Shown here piece after piece: positions 12,258 through 24,200 of a stretch of 64,000 nucleotides of DNA. A program made the position numbers and the translations under genes. Each line of letters opens with the position of its first letter. Position 1 is the first letter of the stretch. Below the pieces are notes generated by a model. The model was not told the origin of the DNA and made no database searches. It saw nothing but the letters and a program-made list of their open reading frames with translations. Origin of the DNA: Sarcocystis neurona (Eukaryota > Apicomplexa > Conoidasida > Eucoccidiorida > Sarcocystidae); the NCBI GenBank assembly GCA_000727475.1, contig KL647295.1, positions 1,385,600 through 1,449,599 on the forward strand. The letters run 5' to 3'.

Positions 12258-15200
12258 GTAGGTGATTCTTCATCTCCCCCGTCTTCGTCTCCGTCTCCTC
12301 CTCTCCTGCTGCTGCGGGGCTGCGCACTCGTGTGCCTGCATGCCCACCCGCATGCAGCACTGCGTACCGAGGTTCTTCAGGCAGCGCAGGGGAGACTGTC
12401 TGCATGCACGTGTGTGGACATGGAGAGCTGTCTGTCTTTTCCCGCCTGAAACGTGTGGATGAAGGTCTCTCCTCCTTAGTGATATATATCTCTCTGTACG
12501 TGGCTCTCACATAAAGTAGGGGGGACATACGTATCCATGCTGAACGAGACAGACGTCGGGGGAGGGCGCACTACCTGTGTGTGTATACTCTCTGTGTATA
12601 CCTGTCTCTCTAGCTCTCTTCTCTCTGTGCTCTCTCTCTATATTTATATGGATATCTATGTATGTATGTACGTACGTATGTATGTATGTGTATGTATGTA
12701 TGTATATGTATGTATGTATGTAGGTATGTATGTATGTATGTGTATGTATGTATGTATATGTATGTATGTATGTAGGTATGTATGTATGTATATGTATGTA
12801 TGTATATGTATGTATGTATATGTATGTATGTATGTGTATATATGTATGTATATACAGTGAATGACGTATGTGTGTGAGTGGCTGTCTCCCTCTCTCGATT
12901 TGTACCAATGAATGAATATATGTAAATCTACATGTGTATATGTATATAGAGTTCTGTGGACGAGTGTCGACGTATATTCCCTGTCATATATACGTATGTG
13001 CTAGAGGTTGTACTGTTTTCTTCAAGGGTGTTCTGTGTATGTGTGCGTCATTGCCGACAGACATGTATATGTGTGTCTTTCTATTTATACTACGGATCTT
13101 ATATATACGTATATTATACACATACACATATATATATGGACTCGTTTGGTTGCGCACATATATGTATAGTGTATGTGAATGTGTGTATAATATTTACATC
13201 CTACGTAGTATGTGTCTGTGTGTGTACGTTATGTATGTATGTAGAATGTACGTAGCTCTCTTGTATGTATGTATGTGTAGACCCTTTAGTTTGTTTTAAG
13301 AGCCGGTCTGGACACAACACACAACTTCCGCGTCTCTGTCTCTCGCTGTCTGCCTCTGCGCGTGCCTCTCCCTCCCTCTGTCTCTCCGTCTCTCCGTCTC
13401 TCTGTATGCCTCTGTGTCTCCGTCTCTCCACGTCTCCCTCTCTCCGTGTCTCCGTCTCTCCACGTCTCCCTCTCTCCGTGTCTCCGTCTCTCTGCGTCTC
13501 CCTCCCTCCGTCTCTCTGCGTGTCTCCGGCTCCCCGTCTCTCCATGTCTCCCTCTCTCCGTGTCTCCGTCTCTGTGTGTCTCCGTCTCTCTGTGTGTCTC
13601 CCGCACGGGAGTCTTCCTCCGTTCTGTTCGTCCTCTCCGTCGTTTCTTCTGCACTCTTCCTTTCGGTTGCTTTGCGTCTCTTCCGTACTCGCCTTCTCTT
13701 CGCCGGGCAATTCATCATCTTCATAAGCGCGACGCGACTGGTCACCTCCTACGTAGAACCCCCCCTGCACGTCTCTTTCTCCTTCTGCCACGGAGGTGCC
13801 TCTGCACCGGCCTACATACGCACCTATATACTCAAGTGGATGCGCTTCTCCTTACACGTGTCTACACATACATACATACATACATACATACGCAGATAAC
13901 ATATATATGTATATGTGTTCCCGTACATATATATATGTCGGTGTAGGTAGGTAGAGAGAGAGAGAAATAGAGCACGTACGTCTGTGCTGGGAGCGGTGTG
14001 GTTTCTGTGCAGCGAAGAGAACAGATGCTGGTCTTCGTCTCGACGCGGCACCAGGCGAACTACCTGCTGCGTTTCATGGAGAAGCTGCGACTTCCTGCTG
14101 CTGCCCTGTACGGCTCCATGGAGAACGCGGAGAGGCTCAAGACGCTTGCCTTGTTCAGGAAGGGTAGGCTACGTGTATATATACACATAGTATACGTGTG
14201 TATATTTGAGACCGGTGCGAATCTGCAGCTTACGTTTGCTCGTGTAGAAGCGTTGACGTAGGACCCTCTGTATATACTTTTGAGTCTGTGTGAACTCCCT
14301 GTGTGCGGCCGAACCTTCTTCTTCTTGAGTAGCGACTGTCGTGTACGTGGTAATACATATATGCCTACGTATATATTTATCTGTGTATGCATAGATGTGC
14401 TAAACGTGACTACGTGTGCGTATGAACGTGTACTACCGGAGAAGTTGGAGTATAAGAGGGGGAAGGGGGTCCTTTCCTGTTCTTCGTTCTATGCAATGAT
14501 CTCTCTGTCTCTCTCTGTACATACATACACATGTGTATACATGTATGTAGGCAGTGGAGAGACAGCAGCAGCCGAGTGCGAAGTACCAGGACGTCTATTT
14601 CCGCGTTTGTTCAAGCAGTCTCTATTTGCCCCTGTGTGTATGTATGTACATATGTCTGTAAATATGTGTAGACATGTGGGCCTGCAGATGCATCTTAGAG
14701 AAAGAGAGAGATCGAAACAGACAGAGAGGAAGTTCAGGGTAGATGCCATACATATACAAGCGTATATATATATGTATATATTTGCGTACGCAGACAGCGT
14801 AGACCTTGTGCGTATACGGTCATACATGTCTATTTATACGTAGAGAAGTGAAAAAGGACCGTGTCGTGTGTGCGTGAATGTGTACGTCTAGGCACGTAGG
14901 GAACGTGTCTCTATGCGACTGAGTAACGTAGGTGTGGCCGTCACCGGATGTGTGGCAGCATCTGCTGCGTCACGTCGCGTTAGAAATTTCTTCTCCACCA
15001 GCCTCGCAGGCGTGTCTGCTCGTCCTGCTTGCTCGTTCTCCGGTGCGGGACGCATGGCGGCTGCGCGTCTTCGTAGTGCTGCTGCTGTGCGCTACTGCTG
15101 CTGCTCTTGCTGTTGCTCCTCCTGCAGCAGTTCTCTTGGTTTAGATCGGCTGCGGACGTCCTGCGGTCTCCCCTGTTGCTGCTGGTGCGGTGCTGCTGCT

Positions 15201-18200
15201 GTTCACGCTGCCTCTGTCGTGTAGCTGGGGCCGCTGTTGCGCTTTCTGCGGCTGCATTTGGGGCGGTGTGATAAATCGCCCTGCGACCGCGCGCCTGCTG
15301 CTGCCTTGATGTGGGGGGCATGCTGCCTCGCCGTCACTGCTGCTGCTGCTGCAGCGCGCCTCGATGTGCTGGTGGTCACTGACGTCGCTGCTCGAGGGCT
15401 GGACATTCCGCATTTGCCGACGGTCGTTAACTTCGACTTTCCTTCTTCGCCCAAGCTCTTCGTTCACCGCACGGGACGCACAGCCCGAGCCGGCAGGTCA
15501 GATCACTTCACTGCTGCTTCCTCGTTACGCCGAACATAAGATGGATTCACTGATGCCACACATACGTCTGTCCGTATACATACATCTCTGCCTTTATATA
15601 TATATATATATGCGTAAGTACGCATACTGCATTCCGTGCGCTCGAACACATATACATGTATGTGTATGTGTAGTGAGTTGTTTATATGTCGACAGGTGTG
15701 GAGGAAAACAAATACGTGTATAACGTCTATTTGTTACATATTGCATGTGTCTACAATATGGTATCATGTGCATATACATACACGTCTTCATCTGCAACTT
15801 CATATATATATAAATGTGTGGGAGTTCGTAAACGAAGGATATCTCCTCCTTTGGTTGGGTGGGAGAAAGTAAATACGCGAGATCCAGGGGTGCAGGTAGA
15901 TCTCCGTGGGTATTGAGTTCGTGCGTTATTAAATAAGAGGAGTGTATACATATATGTATAAACAAACGTCTCCGTCTACGTGTATATCTGTGTGTATGTA
16001 TATGCTTGTTTCAAAGCTGCGTAGTGTGTGTATAGGTGTATATGTGTGGAGTCATATCTATTTGTACGTGGGGGAGAACGAGGAAGGACAAGGGACGGCG
16101 ACAGAGAGCCGCAGCACAGAATGACGACGGGTTGAAGCAGAGGAGATTGTCCCTTCCCGCACAATCTTCACATATATATATATGTATATCGGTACATATA
16201 CGCATATGTATATGTATATATGTATATTTGTGTCTGTGGATAGACGCAGACATATGTAGATAGGGGGGAGCTCCACCGTAGGGAGGATTCGTTCGTGAAG
16301 TACGCGGCGACATCAACTCCTGGTTACTACTAATGCACGTGTGCGCATGCAGACAGCCAGGCCCTCCTATAAATATGCGCCTGCGCATTTCTCTCTGTGT
16401 CTCCCCTGTCTCTCTTCGTGTCTCTCTTTTTACGTGGACGCTGATAGATGGACTTCGAAGGCGCGTTCACTGATGTGGGGAGAAAGGAAGTCACGTGCAT
16501 TGGGATGGGGACGTGCGTCACTTTTTCTTGTTCAATCAACGTATATGGACTTGGCCGTGTGTGCGGAGAGGGGCAGCAGCAAGGCGGGGAGGACGAGCGG
16601 CAGATGCAGACAGACGCAGAATACAACTGCAGGTTCGTTTCTGCTTCTTGGGGGCTCCTCGCAAAGTGAACGCAGAAGTTGATGCCGCACAAGTCGGTAG
16701 AAGGTCGAATGACGTGGGAGCTGCCGCGGAGCAGCAGCATCACGATCTTTCTTCGTGATGCCTGATGCGCAGAAGGTGCTGCGGCTGCTTTCTTTCTTTC
16801 TGTTCGCGCACGCTTGCGCACGCTGCAGACAGGGCGCGGCTATTTCTCTCGTCACCGCCGAAGACCTGCCATACGCAGTCGAACTTATGAGCTTCCTGGG
16901 CGCGCATCTCGTCGCTCCCGCTGCTGCTACTGCTGCTCGCGCAGCAGGTGGAGCCTGGGGAGGAGGAGGAGGAGGCAGAAACGCAGGCGAAGCGGGCGGA
17001 CTCGAGAGAGGAAAAGAAGGAAGGCGGGGAGCAGGAGAAGGAGAAGGGCCTGCTGCTGCCGGTGCGGCTCTTGGGGGTGCCGCGTTTGCTGCTGATGGGG
17101 GGAGGGGGGAAGGTCCTGCGCTCGCGTGTGCGGTGGGGGGGTCGGATATGGAAAAGGAAAAGGAGGAGCTGCAGCTGAAATTTGGCGGCAGTAGCAGCAG
17201 CCGCAGCAGCGAGATGGGGGCATCAGTGAAGCGTCTGGACATGGAGACAGGGGAGCAGCAACAGCAGCAGCAGCAGAGTTCAGGCAGCAGCAGTGCGGGC
17301 TGTTCGGACGCGGAGGACGAAGAAGACGGTGCTCTTGCTGCCGCAGTGTGCAGTGAGGCGGGAGAGGAAGCGACGGAGAGGACAGAGAGAGAAGGCGCTG
17401 GTGAAGAACAGGGAAAGACTGGACAAGAAGGAAAGACGAGAACAGAGACGGAGCAGCAACAGCAGCAGCAGGGGAGGTACGTGCTGGCGGGACTGCCTGC
17501 TGCTGCGCTTGATCCGCTGCAGGAGTTCTGCGAGCAGCTGCTCCGGACAGATGAAGAGGCAGCAACTGCCGCACGGTCTGCCGCTGCAGCCAACAAGCTC
17601 TTCTACAAGACGCGGCCTGCAGCCTCGCGCAGCAGCGTCAGCCGGGCGAAGGCACTGCTGCAGGCGTGTGGAGGTGCCCTAGTGCTATCTTCGATTTATC
17701 ACCCGGCGTTCTTGCATCTGCAGTATCCACATGTGCAGCAGGAAGGACGTCGCGGAGAAACTCTGTCTTCGCCTGTCGCTGCTGCAGCTGCCGGCGTTGG
17801 TTGTGGAGCTGCAGCAGCAGGAGCGCCTGCGACAGCAACAGCAACAGCCTCGTTTGTGTGTGCGTCAGGCAAAGGAGGAGCAGAAGGACTCGGCGGGCCC
17901 GCCGTCGGCGCGCCAGCGGTTGCTGCTGCCGTTTCTGCGGCAGCGCCTGCCGACTGGCTGCGCCAGCTGCAGAGCTTCCGGCCGCAGGCGGGGTCGAAAG
18001 GGTGCGCGTTATCTACGCAGGCGATGCATGCGATGAAGCACAAGCGGGAAGAGATGCAGCAGCTGAAGCAGCTCTGGCGCCAGCAGCTGCAGCAGCAACA
18101 GCGAGAGCAGCGACAGCCCGAGCGGCAAGAAGGGCAGCTGCGAGAGGAGAAGACGGAGAAGAGCGGCGGGGGGGGGTCACTGGGCGGCAGCAGAAGCAGC

Positions 18201-21200
18201 AGCCTGCAGACAATGCTAGTCGAGCAAGAGGATGACGTGGACGTTGAGGAAGAGGAGGAGGCAGAAGAGGAAGAACAGCAACAGCAACAGATAGTGCATG
18301 CGAGCGACTACGACGCCGATGAAAGCGACAACAGAGAGCAGCTTGAGGAGCGCGCCGCAGACGGTTTTTCAGACGGGGAGTTGCTGCAGCAGCCCCAGGA
18401 CGGCCGTGGGGTCCCGCAGCAGCAGACGCACCAGCAGCACGGACAACAGCAGGAACAGCGGCAGCAGCGAGGCGAGCAGCCCATGCGGCAAGAAGTGAAC
18501 ACGGAGCGGGAGCTGGAGCTGCTTTCCAGTTCTGCAGACTTGTCAGGTGGCAGCCACACCGGCGACAGCCGCAGACCAGAGCCGTTCAATGACGGGAGGA
18601 CAGCCTCTTCTCCCAACAGGAGCAAGTGTTTCGTCGTCTCGGAGCCTGTTTCGGCCTCCACCGCAGCTGTTGCTTCCTCCGGTTCGTCAGCCTGCTGCGT
18701 CGTACCAGCTGACTGCGCGTCTGCGGGGGAGAGCAGGAGCAGCAGCAGCGGAGGAAGAGGAGGAGGAGGCGAAGCAGCAGCAGCAGGGGGAGAGGGAGGA
18801 AAGCGTGAAGAGGACGGTGGAGGAGGAGGGAAAGGTGGAGGAAGAGATGGGACAGTAGGAGCAGCGGCGTCTTGGCAGCAACCAGGTGATGCGGAAGCGG
18901 CAGGAGAAAAAGTAGTAGAGCCGGGAAGAAGGAAGACGACGGGCAGCGACAGCATGAGTGACTGCAGGAGAAGAAGCAGCATGGCCGAGAAGACCGCGGA
19001 TAATAGCAAGGAATGGGTCTGCGCGAATATTTTTGCTTTGGCAGCCGCAGGACGAGGAGAAGGTGGTGCAGCAGCAGCTTCAGGCGAGAACAGAAGCAGC
19101 AGTTCGTCCCCGCGTGAGGCAGGGGGCAGATACACCAGCAGCAGCTCTCTGAGGGAAGAAGGACAAGGCGGCAGCAGCAGCAGCTCGGCTGTCGACAAGG
19201 AGAGAGAACGGAAGAGAGGAAAGAGAAGTGCTTTCGGCGAAGGAGCAGGAGGAGGAGGAGCAGCAGCGGTGCGCGTCAGCAAGCGGAGACGGCGACACGT
19301 CAGCAAGCTGCTGCGACTGTCCCCGGCGGAAGCGGCAGCAGCAGCAGCGGCGCAGCTCCAGGAGGAGCGAAAACAGCAACAGAGCGGCGGAGAGACGCAG
19401 CAGCAGCAGACACCGGGTGGCTTCTATTTAGACGTCAGCCGCAGCTCTGGGCTTGCTGCTGCCCAGCAGCGCGCGCTGCAGCTGGAGACGGAGGCGCTTG
19501 ATATTCTCGGCGATGAGGCAGAGGATTTGCGCCGGCATGCTGTCCAAGAGCGCCAGCGGTGAGATTTGTCCTCAACGTGGCATCAGCAAGGACAGCTGCA
19601 GCAACAGTAGTCTGCAGAGGCGGCAACAGGAGTCGAAGGAGGAGACGATGGAGCGAGTCCTGCAGCACCAGCAGCAGCCCCACATCTACACAGAGAGGCG
19701 TTCACCAACACCAAATGAGACAACTAAAAGGAACACATATATATATATATATGCATACGTATATATAGGCGTAATTGTGTATGTATATATATACATGTAG
19801 ATATATGTATGTGTACGTGTATAGGCATGCACACGTGTATGTGTCACGAAAGTGCATGTATGGACGTATGTGGCGCATCACGTACTGCAGATTTGTTGGC
19901 GACTGTTTATATGAGTATCCGTCTCTGTATACGAGATACATACAAAAGTTTGTGTCAAAATATCCATCTGTCTATATATGTATATCGATCTGTCTATGTG
20001 TCTCGTATACATGTATATGTATACGTATATCTATACCGGCATCTTCTTCTGGTGTGGAGGTGATCGCATATATATATAGGTATATACTCACGCGCATGTG
20101 TGTATATATATATACATATATATGGATATTTATAGGCGTCTACATTTCCGCACAGGATTAGGGCTTAACTATCAGTTTCGCTTTCTGTTCTTCGCCTCTT
20201 CAAATTGCTGTTGAACTTCGTCGCGTTGCGTTCTCACCGCTGCTTCTTCCAGTTGTCCCTCTTCTTTAATCTCCTCGCCAGCAGCTTGTAGCACATGCCG
20301 CACCATGATATATATATATATACACACAGGGAGAGCGTCTTTATCTATATAGGTATATGTAGACTTACATGGTTGTAGATTTATTCATATCGTAAGCTTC
20401 TGTGTCCATACACCCGCATGCATATTTCTACAAAGATATATATATATATGATGAGTATACATATGCGAGCGTATACGTATAGGGAAGGCTTACACCTGAA
20501 GATAATACGTATATTTATATATATATATATATGCATATATACATATATATAGATTCGCGTGTGCGTGTGTGTGTGTGTACATATATATATATATATATGT
20601 GACCATGAAGAGTGTATAAGGCGTATACACATAGGGAATGCTTAGAGCTACAGATAGAATGTATATATATATAATTGTAGATACGCGTATGTGTGTGCGT
20701 GCACGTAGATATATGTATGTACGCATGTGTGTGTGTGCACATGTATATATATATATATATATTATGCATGTGGCAAGCCTCTTGGTCTAAACGACGTTCC
20801 GCGTATCTGGAAGGAACGAGACGGGAACTGGTGAAGCGGCAACGCGGTGGGTCTGTTGCAGGGAAGTACCACTACGTGGGTGTAGCTGGTCCCGTTGTTT
20901 TTCGTTTGCATGCGTTTATTTGTTCGTGCTCGTATTTCTTCTCTTTGCCTCTCTTCACTTCTCCTCTTCCCCGTCTTCCCGAGCCTCTTCTTCTGCTTGT
21001 CTTTGGCGGCCGGTTACCATGCATGCGCTCCTCTTTTGGTCGTTCCATCACTTTTCTACGGCAATCTCTCGTCTTTGCTGATCTCCTCTCTGTTCGTAGA
21101 TGGGACCCGAAGAAGAGGAAGTACGTGATGGTCAAAATAGACAGCCGCACGGGAGCGGCAGTGAAACGCAAGAGAAAGTCAGACAAAGAAGAAGAGAAGA

Positions 21201-24200
21201 AGTAAGCGGTCTACACACAGCGTCGCTATACGTTCCCTCGCATCTTCTGTCTTCGCTGCAGCGGCCTTTTCTTCTCCGTTGCACCGGCGTATATATGCGT
21301 CGCACGTGTGCGCCTCCTCTGCTGATGTCGATGATGGTGATTCATCTGCTGCTGCGTGTTCTGCTGCTGCTGCTTCCGCCTCGCTTCTGATAATGCGGGT
21401 TCGGTCCTTCTGCGGCTGCTGCGTGTTATTCTTCTCATTGTTGTTGTTCTCCTGCTGCGGCTGCTGCTCGATAGATACGGGCTTCGCGTCTGGTGCGTCT
21501 GCCGCTGCTCCTTGCTGCTGCAGCTGCACCTGCTGCTGCTTCTGCTGCCGCTGCTTTCGTGCTAGTTCTTCCCACTCGTCTACAGTAGTCGTGGTGCTGC
21601 GTCTTTGTTGCCGGTTCTCTCCTGTAACGCTGTTGATCTGTCCGTGCGCTGCGTCTCCTCGTCCGGTTCTCCTGCTTCTGTCCGCGGCTCCGTTTGCTGT
21701 TGTTTTGCTGTGGTACTGCTCTCTTAGGTGTTTGCTGCTGCGCTGCTGCCTCGTCTCGTGTTGCCGACGGTTTGTGTTGCTTGCTTCACGTTTGGTGGCG
21801 AGGTCCGCACTGCCGCGGTGCTGCTCCTGTACGTGTGCTGCTGCTGCTTTTGCTGTTGCCACGCCTGCCGCCGCTCTTCTGCTGCTGCTGCGGCTCTGTT
21901 TTGCTGTCTGCTGTGGCTGCTGTCTGTATGACTGCTGCTGCTGCTGTCTGTCTGACTACTGCCGCTGGTGCTGCTGTCTGTCTGACTACTGCCGCTGGTG
22001 CTACTGTCTGTCTGACTACTGCCGCTGGTGCCGCTGTGTGTGTGACTGCTGCTGGTGCTGCTGTCTCTGTGTGACTGGTGCTGCTACTGCTGCAGTAGCA
22101 GTGCCTTCCGGTACGCGCAGTGGTGTAGGGCGACGAAGCGGCGTATTCAAAGCGTCGGTGAAGAGGAGGACGCGTCGCTAGCGTGCGGCTTTTCTTCGAG
22201 AAGGCAGCAGGCAGAAACAGTCGTTTTCTCATCAGGTGGGAGGCCCATCAACCAGACGCGTCTACGAAAATATTATATGAGAGTAGACATGCGTGTTGCA
22301 TAGATCTGCACTGGAGTTTTTTTTCTCTCTCTCTTTGTGACTGTCTACGCGAAAGAGTTTCACTTGTGTTCATGTTCCTCCCTTTCTTTGCCTACACGTA
22401 CATATATATATATATATATATAGGCTTTGTCAGAAGCGACAGTGCAAGCGTGTGTACCGCGTTGTGTAGACGATAACGTATTGACGACGCCTATATATAT
22501 ATATATAGAGAGAGAGAGAGACATGGGCGCAAATATATTTCTCTCACCCCACACGGATAAACAAACACACAACAGCAACCACAGTCTATGTGCGTCTGTG
22601 TCTATATATGTTAACAGTTGTTCATCCCTCTGTCTCTCTCTTTATCCATACTAATATATACATATATAGCTGTCTCTCTCTCTGTATATACATGCACCTT
22701 AATAAATGTATAAGTAGGTGCATTTCTAGATATGAGAACGAAGCTGAAGGGCAACAGTGTGTGTAGGAGAGAAGCAGGAAGTGGGGCAGAAAACGAGAGG
22801 GTAGATAAGGGCCAGAACTTCAAAACTGATGGGACGCGTGTGGTATTCTTCGGTCGCATATTTGCCGACCGTCTTCACATTGCACACCGCCACGCAGGCA
22901 ATCGTCACTTTTTTTCTCCCTCCTCTTTTTCGCGAGTGAGGACGCGTGTCTTTCTATATATATATACACACGTGTGTATCATTGTTCTATATACATATGT
23001 ACGCGTGCAAACGTGTACACATATACGCATGTGCTGTTTCTTCGTCCGGGTCGTGGAGGGAGGTGTGGGGCCCGCTGGCTAGCGATAGGAGAGGAACGTG
23101 CTGCTTCGGGTACCGCCGACTGCAATGCACATGCGGGTGAGTCGCAGTCAAAAGAGCAGAGACATTTTCCCCGACTATTTGGCAGAGAACCCGCCTATCT
23201 TGTGAAAGTGGAATGCGTGCGTCGCTAGTGGTGCCCTGACAACAGTACGGCGTAGTACGCACATGAAAGTGGCCCTAGACGTGGGGACGTGTACATCCCC
23301 GTATGTCTATACAGGCAGATGTATACGTGTATCACCTATCTACCTATATATATATGTATATGTAACTATGTGTACATGAGTATTAAGATAGGTAGCAGCG
23401 GGGAGAGAACTAGACTGGGACTGTCTGGTTGTGTGTTCTTCAATCCGACAGAGTCGGAGGGAGAGGAAAACGGCGGCAGCAGCAACAGCGGCGGGAGACG
23501 CTTCGCAGGGTTCACCGAGAAGCACAAAGGTAGGTCCCCTCCTCACATTTTTTGTACTGCGGCGGCCTCTGTGTGCATGCGTTGTCGCACACATGCGTAG
23601 ACACTCTCTTCCGAAAGGTTTATATATGGGTGTGGGGGAGCTGTGCTTAAAGTAGGTGTGTGTGTCTGCGTATATTGCTGTGTGTGCGTATGTGTATGTG
23701 TATACGTGTGTATACATACGCAAGTGTAGGAGTTCATTTGGAAAACTTGTATAGGCACATTTGGCACTTTTTTGTGTAGGTGTGATGTATATCCTTACGT
23801 GTGCTGGTTGCATGCGGTCGGTTATTCCTTCGTAATGTAAATGCGACTGTGCACGCGTGCCAGTATGAAGAGAGGGTGTGTCGATTACTACCTGGAGCCG
23901 CTAAGGAGTGTTCTCTACGAGTAGAGCTACGACAGCCGTCGAACGTGCCTTTTACACGCATGCACTCCATCCATTTTCCCGCATGCTCTTTTCCGCGCTG
24001 TGGAGTGCGTAGACGGTTCCTCCTTGTCTTGACGTTGATAACAGTGGCCCACAACAGGTTTCTCAGACACGTCTCATTCCACTTTCTTATTTCTCTGGCA
24101 CAAGTACGGCCACCTCTTTGCATGCGTTTCCTGCGTGCGCACCGTCGCAAGCATGGGCGCACATGCATTGCCCAGTTCTGTGACTGCGCACATGCGTTTT

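Larger units (their letters stand above)
12258..14012 (+). other. DBP10 intron 1
   Basis: 1,755 bases, from GTAGGT to tttctgtgcag. It contains the GTAT array (12657-12855), TA/CA microsatellites and the CTCTCCGT minisatellite (13325-13605). Confidence 0.75.

Noticed and set aside
13201..13791. Open frames of about 150-195 codons over the pyrimidine minisatellite (Arg/Glu/Thr-rich on the minus strand, Ser/Leu-rich on the plus).
   Set aside because: The repeat lacks stops in all frames; the translation is only the repeat.
16532..17596. 354-codon minus-strand frame opposite Dbp10 exon 4.
   Set aside because: Plus-strand frame has conserved helicase sequence; the antisense frame is low-complexity Ser/Pro/Ala/Cys.
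20690..20880. Possible extra Dbp10 exon reading [20 protein letters not shown].
   Set aside because: Exons ending 19558 and starting 21100 join in phase exactly across a family-conserved segment, leaving no room for it.
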